36,818 nt of DNA from the NCBI GenBank assembly GCA_963738835.1, contig CAVTYH010000011.1, positions 1 through 36,818 of the forward strand, given 5' to 3'. The notes below the pieces were generated by a model that ran no database searches, was not told where the DNA came from, and worked only from the letters and a program-made list of their open reading frames with translations. Positions 1 to 8,455 of the stretch are shown here, piece by piece (within the stretch, counting starts at the first letter, position 1; every line of letters begins with the position of its first letter). The position numbers and the translations under genes were made by a program. This stretch comes from CAVTYH01 sp963738835. GTDB taxonomy: Bacteria > Planctomycetota > Planctomycetia > Pirellulales > JADZDJ01.

Positions 1-1098
1 GAAGCCGACGCGAATCAACTGCCCGCCGCGCAGGCCGCGCCATTGCCAACCGGTTTCGAAGGTGAATGGTCCGCCGTAATCGTTCTCTTGCCGCAAATAC
101 GCGTTCACGGCCACGAACGGCGCGCCGTGCCAGCCGCGAATCAGCGGGCTGTACTCGAAGCCAAACTGAAACATCCACGGCTTGCTGCCGCCGTCGGCAA
201 AGTAGGCGTATTCAATTTCGCCATACAATCGCAAATCGTCGAGCACGTAATACGAATGTCCCCACACAAGCGCATTGCGACTGTAATTGATGCGCGTGAA
301 CGTGGGATGCTTGAGCCAGAATTCATCTCCCAGGTGAGCGCTGTTGTGATACCAGGCAATTTTCATCTGGTAGCGATCCCAGCCGTAGGTGACCGGAATG
401 CCGACGCGGAAATCGTAGCCGTCGACGTCGCTGTTCTCAGAAAGATCCTGGCGGATGAACGCCGCTCCTTCGACATCCAACTGCCAGCCTTGGGGACGGA
501 AATCAGCGCTGTTGCCGTAGCGCAACAGGCCCACCCGGCCGCCGACGGTGCCGTCGAATTTGGTATCGACGCCCGTATCGTCGACAAACACCGCGCTCAA
601 CCGCGGCTCTTTGGGACCGGCCAGATACGAATGATAAATCAGTCCTGGCGGCAGCAATTGCCAATGCCAAGGTTCGCAGTTGCAATCGAAACATTCAGGC
701 ACGACGGAGCCGGGCGGCAAGCACGGCTGCTCGATGGTGTTGTAGACGACGGGCGAGCCCAGCGCGGCGGTGCGCGGCGAGTCGAACAGTTGGAATTGCT
801 GGCCTGATTGGTAAACCGGCTGCGCCGCCGCAGCGGCAGTCGGCTGCGTGGCGCTGGCCTGATACACACTGCCGGTGGCTGGCGCGGCCAGCGCTGGGAG
901 TATCGAGAATCAGCACCGATTGCTGACGATCATCAAAGGTGGTTTGCGGCGTGACCGGGGTAATCGCGCCGGTGAGCGATGCGGTTGTATATCCGGCCGG
1001 CTGCGGCGGGGCGCATCGACACCCCAGCTTTGCGCATAGGTGCCGTGGCACCACGCGAGAAGCCCGAGGGCAATCACAGCGGCGGCGAAATGACGCAC
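1..1098 (-). CDS. DUF1207 family secreted protein, partial, two frameshifts
   Basis: The protein begins with a clear signal peptide (MRHFAAAVIALGLL, cleavage near residue 22 after TYA), so it is exported. A low-complexity Ala/Gln/Pro linker follows, then the conserved DUF1207 core with VPECFDCNCEPWHWQLLPPG, LIYHSYLAGPKEPR, FVDDTGVDTKFDGTVGG and GWDRYQMKIAWYHNSAHLGD. These motifs are typical of the uncharacterised DUF1207 family of planctomycetes, a probable cell-envelope protein of unknown function. The frame is open to base 1, so the C-terminus lies outside the window. The signal peptide, the linker and the core are in three different frames: one indel lies near 1005-1015 in a C-rich run and one near 893-897. 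Because the downstream core is intact over about 300 codons, these look like sequence errors rather than gene decay. The start at 1098 is chosen from the signal peptide. Confidence 0.8.
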
Positions 1099-1407
1099 CG
1101 AAAAATCCTAAGTCGGAGCCAATTGGCCCTGGCGGACAGGAACCAGCGACAGCACGAACGTGCGACGGGCCAGAAAAGCAATCGGAAAAGTGGCAGAAGT
1201 GTATCGGAACTCGCCCGGCCTGCGAAGCCCGATTCTATGTGCTGCAACACCCATTGCGATAGCCAGTTAGCGACGCTAGCACGATGGAACGCTGCCGACA
1301 ATCACGGTGGCCAGGCATTTTTCTACCGAGAATTGGGCCAACACGAATGTACACTATAACTCTCAAATTATGACGATCATTTTCACTCGAATGCAAAGGA
1401 ACACTCC
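1099..1407. other. Divergent intergenic region
   Basis: This 309-base gap separates the leftward DUF1207 gene from the rightward small gene at 1408. Short open frames exist on both strands but their composition is that of random GC-rich sequence and none has a start with a ribosome site. The right end becomes AT-rich near 1353-1385, and AAAGGAA at 1396-1402 is a plausible ribosome binding site for the gene at 1408. Promoters for both genes should lie here, but I cannot assign boxes with confidence. Confidence 0.4.
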
Positions 1408-1740
1408 ATGAAGACCAAAACCGATTTTTCGCCGGCCGACGATTTATTCAATTTGGCTGATGATGTTGTTTCGATTCTTGTCACCGATGCCAGCGATAAG
1501 CCGCTGATAATTGGCGTGCGCGGATTCCGCCGTTCGATGAACCCTGCCGACGTGGCGGCCAGCGGCGGCGTGCTGCTGCCAACTGACGCCTGGTGGAACT
1601 TGTGCTGCGACGACTGCGCCCTGGTGCCCGAAGCCGATCAGCGCCTGGTCGAGCCCGACGACACACGGTGGCAAGTGCTGCTGCCGCCGCAGCTGCAAAC
1701 TTGCGGCACACGCTGGAAGTGCGCCTGCCGGCATCTTTGA
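1408..1740 (+). CDS. Small hypothetical protein, 110 aa
   Basis: The ATG at 1408 follows a good ribosome site (AAAGGAA, about 6 bases upstream). The predicted protein is soluble and acidic in its first two thirds, contains the segment RRSMNPADVAASGGVLLPTD, and ends with two closely spaced Cys-containing patches (LCCDDCAL and CGTRWKCACRHL) that could bind metal or form disulphides. There is no signal peptide. The pattern 'new GGVLL start of strand, then RWQVL' weakly recalls small phage head-tail proteins that planctomycete genomes carry, but this is only an impression. An indel near 1700 cannot be excluded, because another frame continues with a protein-like stretch (HTLEVRLPASL). Function unknown. 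Confidence 0.5.
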   Translation: MKTKTDFSPADDLFNLADDVVSILVTDASDKPLIIGVRGFRRSMNPADVAASGGVLLPTDAWWNLCCDDCALVPEADQRLVEPDDTRWQVLLPPQLQTCGTRWKCACRHL

Positions 1741-1759
1741 CAGGCGGGGCAGATTACTC

Positions 1760-1951
1760 ACCACGGAGACACCGGGGCACGGAGAGGGCAAATGTAGAAT
1801 GCACAGTGCAAAGTGAAGGATGCAAAAGGAAATCAGTAAACACAAGGGTGCTCTCTGACTGAAATTCGAGATCTGAAATCAAAAATCTGGAACTGCAATC
1901 TGCAATCAGTATTCCGAGATTGTTGCGCTGTGTCCTCCGTGTCTCCGTGGT
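1760..1951. repeat. Intergenic element bounded by 13-bp perfect inverted repeat
   Basis: ACCACGGAGACAC at 1760-1772 is exactly the reverse complement of GTGTCTCCGTGGT at 1939-1951. Between the arms lies about 165 bases of AT-richer sequence with near-repeats of its own (AGAATGCACAGTGCAAAG, CTGCAATCTGCAATC, and GAAATTCGAGATCTGAAATC). It contains no protein-like frame. The arrangement suggests a small non-autonomous repeat element or a long stem-loop RNA. It fills most of the gap between 1741 and 2038. Confidence 0.6.
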
Positions 1952-2038
1952 TAATTTCGCTGGTGCGGTCGACACATCAATTCCAACCGCCTACAATTCG
2001 TAGGACTCAATTTCAAACTCAGGTTGATCAGCATTCCA

Positions 2039-2359
2039 ATGGTTCTTCTCGAATTCAGCGTGTCGCCGCTTGGCGCTGGCGAAAGTGTCAGCCCCGCGGT
2101 GGCGCGCTGCCTGGAAATTGTCGAGCAGTCGGGCCTCGATTACCAACTGCACGCGATGGGCACGCTGGTCGAAGGCGAACTGGATGCCGTGCTCGACGTG
2201 CTCAAGAAATCGATTCAAGCGGTGGCGGCCGATCACGATCGGGTGACGTGCTCGGCGAAGATCGATCTGCGCCGGGGACGCAGCGGACGGTTGCAAGCGA
2301 AAGTTACCAGCGTAGAACGGCATTTGGGGCGGCAACTGAAGAAAACTCCCGGAACCTGA
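2039..2359 (+). CDS. MTH1187-family thiamine-binding protein
   Basis: This 106-residue protein has the pattern of the MTH1187/YkoF-like family (UPF0045): an N-terminal strand LLEFSVSPLG, a conserved YQLHAMGTLVEGE segment near residues 36-48, and a helix-strand C-terminal half containing DRVTCSAKIDLRRGR. Family members are small cytoplasmic ferredoxin-fold proteins thought to bind thiamine or related ligands. I prefer the ATG at 2039; a TTG at 2024 would add five residues (MISIP). The stop is followed after two bases by the start of the flavin reductase gene, so the two are co-transcribed and probably translationally coupled. The link to the downstream oxidase genes is positional only. Confidence 0.8.
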   Translation: MVLLEFSVSPLGAGESVSPAVARCLEIVEQSGLDYQLHAMGTLVEGELDAVLDVLKKSIQAVAADHDRVTCSAKIDLRRGRSGRLQAKVTSVERHLGRQLKKTPGT

Positions 2360-2361
2360 GC

Positions 2362-2835
2362 ATGAGCCAGCCGCAATTGGCCGCCGTGCTGGGCCGAGTG
2401 CCCAGCGGACTGTTTGTGCTAACCAGTGCATGCAATGGCCAAGAAACCGGCATGCTGGTCAGTTGGGTGATGCAGGCGGGCTTCGAACCGCCGATGGTCA
2501 GTGTGGCTCTAAAGCCAGATCGTTTCATGGCCAACTGGCTGGCCGCGGGAACGCCGTTTGTGCTTAATTTGCTGGCCGAAGATCAAAAGCAACTCATCGG
2601 CCGATTCGGTCGGGGTTTTGAACCTGGCGAGCCGGCGCTTGAGGGATTGCAATTGATTCACACACCGGCAGGCTTGCCTGCGTTGGCACAGTCGGTCGGC
2701 TATTTGGAGTGCCGGTCGAAGACCCACACCGATTCCGGCGATCATCGAATTTTTCTGGCCGAAGTGACGGCCGGCCATCTGGCTGCCGATAATCCGCCGT
2801 ACGTCCACATTCGGAAAAATGGATTGAAGTATTGA
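2362..2835 (+). CDS. Flavin reductase-like FMN-binding protein
   Basis: The 157-residue protein matches the flavin reductase-like split-barrel family (PF01613 type): N-terminal LGRVPSGLFVLTSA, the core segment GMLVSWVMQAGFEPPMVSVA that lines the FMN site, PFVLNLLAEDQ, and a late GDHRIFLAEVTAG segment. Such proteins bind FMN and reduce flavins with NAD(P)H or act as the flavin domain of electron-transfer systems. The ATG at 2362 lies two bases after the previous stop, with GGAAC as a ribosome site. An open frame extends upstream to about 1930 but overlaps the thiamine-binding gene and is not protein-like, so it was not used. It may supply or use electrons alongside the downstream 2-hydroxyacid oxidase; that is inference. 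Confidence 0.8.
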   Translation: MSQPQLAAVLGRVPSGLFVLTSACNGQETGMLVSWVMQAGFEPPMVSVALKPDRFMANWLAAGTPFVLNLLAEDQKQLIGRFGRGFEPGEPALEGLQLIHTPAGLPALAQSVGYLECRSKTHTDSGDHRIFLAEVTAGHLAADNPPYVHIRKNGLKY

Positions 2836-2859
2836 AGAAGGCGTCTGAGAGTCTTGGTC

Positions 2860-2915
2860 TCTGGGTGCCTTGTTATTCAGACACCTGGACCACTTAGGCG
2901 CTCAGACACCCAAAC
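2860..2915 (+). repeat. Degenerate heptamer repeat before glcD
   Basis: The gap between the flavin reductase and glcD contains short copies built on CAGACAC/CTGGGTG words (for example TCAGACACCTGGACCAC and GCTCAGACACCC) with 7-base spacing. It runs to within a few bases of the glcD ATG at 2919, leaving no Shine-Dalgarno-like site. Confidence 0.5.
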
Positions 2916-2918
2916 GCC

Positions 2919-4390
2919 ATGTCCGTTGTCACATTGCCATCTCTGATCAACGAACTCCGCGAGGTGGTCGGCGTCGATGGCGTGTTCTCCGCCCATGCCG
3001 ATTTGGTGGTCTACGAGTGCGATGGCTTTGTGATCGAGAAGAACTGCCCCGACGTGGTCGTGTTTCCGCGCACCACCCAGCATGTAGCCGACATCGTGCG
3101 GCTGGCCAATAAACATCGCATGCCGTTTGTGCCGCGTGGGGCGGGAACAAGCTTGGCCGGCGGTTGTTTGCCGGTCGGCGGCGGCATCATGATTGTGCTC
3201 ACGCGGATGAAGGCCATCGAAGAGATTAACATCCGCGATCGCTACGCCTTGGTTCAGCCAGGCGTGGTGAATGCGTGGTTGAATCAGACGCTCAAGGGCA
3301 CCGGCTTCCATTACGCTCCCGATCCATCCAGCCAGGGAGCATGCACCATCGGCGGCAACGTGGCAACTAACAGCGGCGGTCCGCACACGCTGAAATACGG
3401 TGTCACGGTCAATCACGTGCTGGGCGTGGAAGCGGTGCTGGCCGACGGCCGCATCGTGCAATTCGGTGGGCCGGCGGAAGATGCCACGGGCCTGGATCTG
3501 GTCGGAGCAATCGTGGGGAGCGAAGGCACACTGGCTGATGGTCACGAAAGTTTGGGTCCGTTTGACGCGCGATCCGCAGGGCTGCCGCACGCTGTTGGCG
3601 ATTTACGATTCGATCGACGACGCCACCAACACTATCAGCGAAATTATCGGCGCTGGCATCATTCCCGCGGCGCTGGAAATGATGGATCAAGGCATTCTGG
3701 TGGCCGTTGAGAAAGCATTCCAATTCGGATTTCCGCTCGATGCCCAAGCCGTGCTGATTATCGAAGTCGATGGCTTGGAAGTCGGATTGGATGCGCAGCG
3801 CGATCGAATCATCGAGCTGTGCAACCAGTGCGGGTGCGCGGGACGTTCGGCAAGCGGAAACCGCGCAGCAGCGGCAAAAAATTTGGAAAAGCCGCAAGCA
3901 AGCGTTCGGCGCCGTAGGGCGGTTGAGCTCCAGTTACTGCACGCAAGACGGCGTTGTGCCGCGCACGAAATTGCCGCACATCTTCCGGCGAATTATGGAG
4001 ATTGGCGTGAAGCACGATCTTCGAATTGTGAATGTGTTTCATGCCGGCGATGGAAATATCCATCCGATTTTGCTCTTCGATGAGCGCGATGCGCAGCAAA
4101 TCAAGCGTGTCCTGGCCGCCAGCACCGAGATTCTCAACGAGTGCATTGCCAGCGGCGGCAGCGTGACCGGCGAACACGGCATTGGCGTCGAGAAAATCGC
4201 CTTCATGCACAAACTGTTCACCGAAGACGATCTAGATGCGATGGAACGACTGCGACAGGCGTTCAATCCCGATGGACGATTGAGTCCCTGCAAAATGCTT
4301 CCGACCGCCGGCGCATGCGGTTCGGAAGAACGTCCGAAAAATGGTGTTGGAATTCGGCAGATTCGACCAGGACGACGGGCGGCGCTATGA
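2919..4390 (+). CDS. glcD: GlcD-like FAD-linked oxidase subunit, two frameshifts
   Basis: This is the FAD-binding catalytic subunit of a glycolate oxidase-type enzyme, which oxidises glycolate or a related 2-hydroxyacid at the cytoplasmic membrane. The FAD domain is visible as VVVFPRTTQHVADIVRLAN, PRGAGTSLAGGCLPVGGG, DPSSQGACTIGGNVATNSGG and IVGSEGTLA. The C-terminal cap carries FHAGDGNIHPILLFDERD and GGSVTGEHGIGVEK, with the conserved histidines of the family. The protein is read in three frames: an extra base near 3538 (after GSEGTLA, resuming MVTKVWVRLTRDP) and an extra G near 3830 (resuming ARDVRQAETAQQRQ). Repaired length is about 490 residues, normal for GlcD. It is first of the glcD-glcE-glcF run. 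D-lactate dehydrogenase of the same family is an alternative substrate assignment. Confidence 0.85.
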
Positions 4391-4432
4391 AGTGCGGGGA
4401 TTTTTGATTCGGCTGCTAAACCGCTAGCGAGC

Positions 4433-4465
4433 AACTGACCACTGAGAACTGACCACCGACCACTG
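4433..4465 (+). repeat. ACTGACC heptamer array before glcE
   Basis: About five imperfect copies of a 7-base unit (ACTGACC, ACTGAGA, ACTGACC, ACCGACC, ACTGCC) end directly at the glcE ATG. No Shine-Dalgarno sequence is present. A closely related array precedes the DUF255 gene at 15720-15769. Confidence 0.65.
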
Positions 4466-4467
4466 CC

Positions 4468-5718
4468 ATGCCCGCCATCGCCGAAACACTGCCGCTTTCC
4501 GATACCGTGACTCCGGCCGATCAGGCGGAGTTGGTGGAAACCGTGCGCGAATCGTTTGTCGATGGCACGCCCATTTATCCGCTGGGGGGCAAAACGAGCC
4601 TGAATTTCGGCTTGCCGCCGAAAATCATCGGGCACGGCGTCTCGATGCAAGGACTCAAGCGGGTAATCGACTATCCGGCGCGGGACATGACGATTACCGT
4701 TGAAGCAGGCATCACCATCGATTCGCTTGCCACCACATTGGCCAAAGAAAATCAACGGCTGCCCATCGATCTGCCCGACGCCAATCGGGCCACCTTGGGC
4801 GGCGTGATCGCCACGAATACATCGGGCACCCGGCGTTATGCCTACGGCACGATCCGCGATTATGTGATAGGCATTAGCGCCGTCGACGGCCGCGGTACGC
4901 TCTTTCACGGCGGCGGGCGGGTTGTGAAGAACGTGGCCGGTTACGATTTCTGCAAGCTGCTCACCGGCTCGCTGGGAACTCTGGGCATCATCAGCCAGGT
5001 GACGCTGCGGGTGAAACCTATCCCGTCATGCTCACGTTTCGTGACTTGCCGGATGCGCGATTGGCCGATGGCCGAACGGATTTTGGCGGCGCTCGTGACC
5101 AGTCAAACAACGCCCGCGGCGATCGAACTGCTCGTTGGTCCAGCCTGGCGAAAAGATTCCGTGTTGGGTTCGCTCACCGATCGAGAAAGAGCGCACTTGC
5201 TGATTGGGCTGGAAGGCACCGAGCAAGAAGTCGATTGGATGGCCTCGACGCTGTGGAATGAGCTGCGCAAACTGGGCGTTGCTGGCGAAATCGTGCCGGA
5301 CTACCATACGACGGACCTCTGGCGACGGCTGGCGCAATTTCCGGTCGAGGGGAAATCGCCGCTGGTGCTGAAGGCGGCCTTGCGACCCAGCCGCACGGTA
5401 GAATTCATCCGACGATTGGAAGAAATTGATCCGCAGTGCTCGATTCAATCACACGCCGGCAATGGAATTGTGATTGCACGCATTGCCAGCGCCGGTTCCG
5501 ATGGCATTTCGAAAATGCTGGTCGGTAGTTTACAACCTTCGGCCGTGGAGCATGGTGGCCACGTGACGTTGTTATCATGCGATTCGCCAGGCGAACTTAC
5601 ACGGCAGTGCTGGTGGGGCAGTCTCGGCGACGCGGGGGCCGTGATGGAGGAAGTGAAGCGACAGTTCGATCCAAAAGACCTGCTCAATCGAGGCCGATTC
5701 GTTTACGCCGACAGATGA
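4468..5718 (+). CDS. glcE: GlcE-like FAD-binding oxidase subunit
   Basis: The 416-residue protein is intact and has the PCMH-type FAD-binding fold: YPLGGKTSLNFGLPP near residues 36-50, the dinucleotide region DLPDANRATLGGVIATNTSG near 110-130, and RVVKNVAGYDFCKLLTGSLG near 150-170. It is shorter than GlcD and lacks the histidine-rich cap, as expected for GlcE, the second flavin subunit of glycolate oxidase. It lies between glcD and glcF on the same strand with short gaps, so an operon is likely. The ATG at 4468 is taken because it begins the alignable protein, although the heptamer array occupies the usual ribosome-site position. Confidence 0.85.
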   Translation: MPAIAETLPLSDTVTPADQAELVETVRESFVDGTPIYPLGGKTSLNFGLPPKIIGHGVSMQGLKRVIDYPARDMTITVEAGITIDSLATTLAKENQRLPIDLPDANRATLGGVIATNTSGTRRYAYGTIRDYVIGISAVDGRGTLFHGGGRVVKNVAGYDFCKLLTGSLGTLGIISQVTLRVKPIPSCSRFVTCRMRDWPMAERILAALVTSQTTPAAIELLVGPAWRKDSVLGSLTDRERAHLLIGLEGTEQEVDWMASTLWNELRKLGVAGEIVPDYHTTDLWRRLAQFPVEGKSPLVLKAALRPSRTVEFIRRLEEIDPQCSIQSHAGNGIVIARIASAGSDGISKMLVGSLQPSAVEHGGHVTLLSCDSPGELTRQCWWGSLGDAGAVMEEVKRQFDPKDLLNRGRFVYADR

Positions 5719-5766
5719 CCGGTACATAGTCCGACCGTGTCGGTCGGGAAGTTAGATACCACGAAG

Positions 5767-7075
5767 ATGCAAAACCCGGAAGGACAAAACGGTTCTCAGG
5801 CCCAGCGCGAGATCCCGGCGCTGCGGTTGACTACAACCGCTTTCTGGAATGTGTCCACTGCGGATTATGTACTGCCTCCTGCCCTACGTATGCAGAATTG
5901 GGAGATGAGAACGACAGCCCGCGTGGCAGAATCTACTTGATGCGGGCCGTAACCGATGGCCGCTTGGAAATTTCGCCCGAGGTGCGCCGGCATCTTGATT
6001 TGTGTCTCGACTGCCGGGCGTGCGAAACGGCTTGCCCCTCGGGAGTTCAATACGGGCGGTTAATCGAACCCTTCCGAGTGGCAATGGAACAAAGCGGCGA
6101 AGAATCGGGCCGGACAAACGATTGGTTTCATCGCTGGATTCTATTCGGCGTGCTGTCGAATCAGCGACGGACGGCGCGGTTGTTAATGCCAGCCCGATTC
6201 TTGCAGCGGCTGCATCTGCTATGGCTTGCCGAAAAACTGTTGCCGGCGCGGCTACGGCAATTGACTTCGCTCTTGCCAGCGCCGAAGTACCGTGGCCGCC
6301 GCTTGCCGGAGATTCTTCCCTCGGTTGGCAAGCCGCGAGCCCGGGTGGCGCTGTTCACTGGTTGCGTTGGCGATTCGCTGTTTCGTCGCACGAATTGGGC
6401 GACGGCCCGCGTGCTGCAACAAAACGGCTGCGATGTGCTGATTCCACGAATGCAAGTTTGCTGCGGAGCGATCCATTTGCACGCCGGTTCCGGTGAACCG
6501 GCACGAGCGCTGGCCGATACGAATCTGGCTGCGCTAAAAGCCGAAGAGGTCGATGCCGTGATCGTCAATGTGGCCGGCTGTGGCGCGATGCTTAAGGATT
6601 ACGGGCATCACTGGCATGACGACAAACAATCGCAGCGGGCACAATTTGCTGCGAAGGTAAAAGACATTCACGAGTTTCTTGATGAACTCGACCCCGTTAA
6701 GCCAACCGGCGAAATCAAACTCAAGGCCACGTATCACGATGCCTGTCACTTGGCTCACGCCCAGCGCGTGCGGGAAGCGCCCGGAAACTGCTGAGTCTGA
6801 TACCAGGCTTGGAACTGCGCGAATTGCCGGAGAGTGATTTATGCTGCGGCGCGGCCGGAACATACAATCTGACTCAGCCGGAAATGTCGCGGCGTCTGAG
6901 CCGACGCAAGTTGGAAAACATTTTGAGCACCGGCGCCGACGCCGTGATCACCGCAAACGCGGGCTGCATTTTGCAAATTGCTCGCGAAGCCCGACAGCAG
7001 CGGCAACGATTGCCGATTTACCATCCGATGGACCTGCTCGATCTAAGCTATCGCGGCAAACGGCTTAGAAGCTAA
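5767..7075 (+). CDS. glcF: GlcF-like iron-sulphur subunit, two frameshifts
   Basis: Two ferredoxin-type clusters are visible at the N-terminus: CVHCGLCTASCP and CLDCRACETACP. They are followed by two CCG domains: FTGCVGDSLF with MQVCCGAIHLHAGSGEPA, and YHDACHLAHAQR with ESDLCCGAAGTYNL. This is the electron-transfer subunit that takes electrons from GlcD/GlcE to the quinone pool. The frame carrying the first cluster has an in-frame stop upstream (5727-5729) and no start, so I place the start at the ATG at 5767 (a GTG at 5737 is possible) with an indel near 5800-5825. A second indel lies near 6788 in a run of C (EAPG... should read EAPRKLLSLIPGLEL). Repaired length is about 435 residues, normal for the family. 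Confidence 0.8.
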
Positions 7076-7101
7076 GCGATGTAACGCATAGGACACGGCA
7101 C

Positions 7102-8064
7102 TTACGCGGCCCGTTGTATGCGGCGAACGTCGCGCTTGAGCAGTTGTTCGAATGTCGAGCAAACGGCCTCGAGTTGCGGCCACTGGCCGGCGCCGCCCAG
7201 GAAGCGGCCGCCCCAGGGCCGGGTGCGCAGCGGATCGCCGGGACCAAAAACGCCCAGCACGGGCACCCCCACCGCGGCGGCGATGTGCATGGGCCCGGAA
7301 TCGTTGGCCACCACGGCTTCCGCACAAGCCATTACGCCAGCATAGGCAGACAGCGACAACCCACGCAGCACCGCAGCATGCGGCAAATAGGGCTCGCACG
7401 CGTCTTCTTCGCCAGGGCCAGGGCAAATCACGATGGTTCTGCCCGCCGCAGCCTGCATCCGGCAAAACTCAACAAACTTCGGCCACTGTTTCGACTGCCC
7501 GTTCACCATGCCAACGGCCATCGGACAACACACCATGAACGGTCCGCGAATTCGCGCTAGCGTCAGCGCCCTGGCAGCTTCAACTCGAACCGCATTTGAT
7601 AGCGGAAGCTGAACAGTGGGAGGCGGATTGTCGGGCCAGCGCAGGCGGCTGGATCCCCAGCAAGCGGCCGCCGCTTGTCCTAATCGCCAAAAATGTTCGA
7701 CCTCATGCTGACCCGCAGATTTCGTGAGCGACGTGTGCAGCAACGGCCGGCGCCGATCGGCGCGAAAACCCACCGCACGAATTCCGGCCAAGCGCATCGC
7801 CAGCGCACTAGAAAGCGAATTGGTGAACAGCAGTCCGTGGCTAGTACGAAGTGTCGAAAGCACGCGGCTGGCCGGCACAATGCCTTTGGGAATTGGCGTA
7901 ACCGGAATGTTAAAACCGGCGAGCAAATCCTTTGCCCAACTGCGGCCGACGACGCGCAGAATGAATCCAGTGCGCTGCAGTTGCTGGAGCGTCGGCAGTG
8001 CCATCACAACGTCGCCTACCCAATTCGGCAGGCGCACCGCTAAAAGCTGGCGATCAGAATCCAC
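7102..8064 (-). CDS. Glycosyltransferase family 9 (heptosyltransferase-like)
   Basis: This 320-residue protein has the GT9 pattern: VRLPNWVGDVVMALPTLQQL at the N-terminus, an Arg-rich acceptor-side middle region, and the nucleotide-sugar site CPGPGEE, then VANDSGPMHIAAAVGVPVLG and FGPGDPLRTRPWG. GT9 enzymes such as WaaC/WaaF/RfaF transfer heptose or a related sugar to lipopolysaccharide core at the cytoplasmic face of the inner membrane. I choose the GTG at 8064 because AAGAAGG lies just upstream and the GT9 fold begins there. The frame stays open for 116 more codons upstream, but that part is Cys-rich, unlike GT9, and contains a strong hairpin. The gene is on the same strand as the ABC exporter genes, 391 bases downstream of them, and is convergent with glcF (26 bases apart). 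Confidence 0.85.
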   Translation of the reverse strand: MDSDRQLLAVRLPNWVGDVVMALPTLQQLQRTGFILRVVGRSWAKDLLAGFNIPVTPIPKGIVPASRVLSTLRTSHGLLFTNSLSSALAMRLAGIRAVGFRADRRRPLLHTSLTKSAGQHEVEHFWRLGQAAAACWGSSRLRWPDNPPPTVQLPLSNAVRVEAARALTLARIRGPFMVCCPMAVGMVNGQSKQWPKFVEFCRMQAAAGRTIVICPGPGEEDACEPYLPHAAVLRGLSLSAYAGVMACAEAVVANDSGPMHIAAAVGVPVLGVFGPGDPLRTRPWGGRFLGGAGQWPQLEAVCSTFEQLLKRDVRRIQRAA

Positions 8065-8093
8065 GAATTCACCCTTCTTGCCCCAGGGTGGCT

Positions 8094-8130
8094 GCGAACG
8101 TCGTGGGGTGGGAAATGATGCGACGTTCGC
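8094..8130 (-). promoter_or_regulatory. 10-bp perfect stem-loop before the GT9 gene
   Basis: GCGAACGTCG at 8094-8103 pairs perfectly with CGACGTTCGC at 8121-8130 around a 17-base loop. It sits 30 bases upstream of the GT9 start. No T-run follows on either strand, so it is not a classical terminator; a leader structure or protein-binding palindrome is possible. Confidence 0.55.
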
Positions 8131-8455
8131 CGTTAAATGGCGGGAACTCCGCTGACGAGGCACGAGCGGAGCGTGCGGATCTTGGTTGGCATTCAGCGAC
8201 TGCGTGGGCTTGGGCCTGAACAGGCCAAAACCGTACACCGCCGCATCATCAGCACATGGGGAAAGATCGGCACGACAGACGCAAGTCGTACAGCCCGATC
8301 GTTCGGCAGCCACAGCACTTTCGCTAAGTCGGCCAGTACAATCGGTAAAGCCGGTGCACGCGGAATTCAAGGCCGCCACATTTGATCCGAACCGTGCCGA
8401 TAGAGCCGTCACAACCGGTAAATCCGATTCATGCAGCTATCTTTAAGCTGGCAAT
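8131..8455. other. Gap between ABC permease and GT9 gene
   Basis: This 325-base stretch holds no gene I can identify. On the minus strand the GT9 frame is open through it and would encode a Cys-rich, low-similarity peptide (segments ACTGFTDCTGRLSESAV and RSGCTTCVCRADLSPCADD), with an ATG at 8412. That could be an N-terminal extension, a separate small Cys-rich peptide, or chance. I favour noncoding because the ribosome site at 8064 and the hairpin at 8094-8130 mark the real start of GT9. Confidence 0.35.

Noticed and set aside
1930..2361. N-terminal extension of the flavin reductase protein
   Set aside because: It overlaps the thiamine-binding gene in another frame and is not conserved-looking; the ATG at 2362 has its own ribosome site.
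2919..7075. Programmed frameshifting in glcD and glcF
   Set aside because: No slippery heptamer with a downstream structure is seen, and similar indels hit many unrelated genes.
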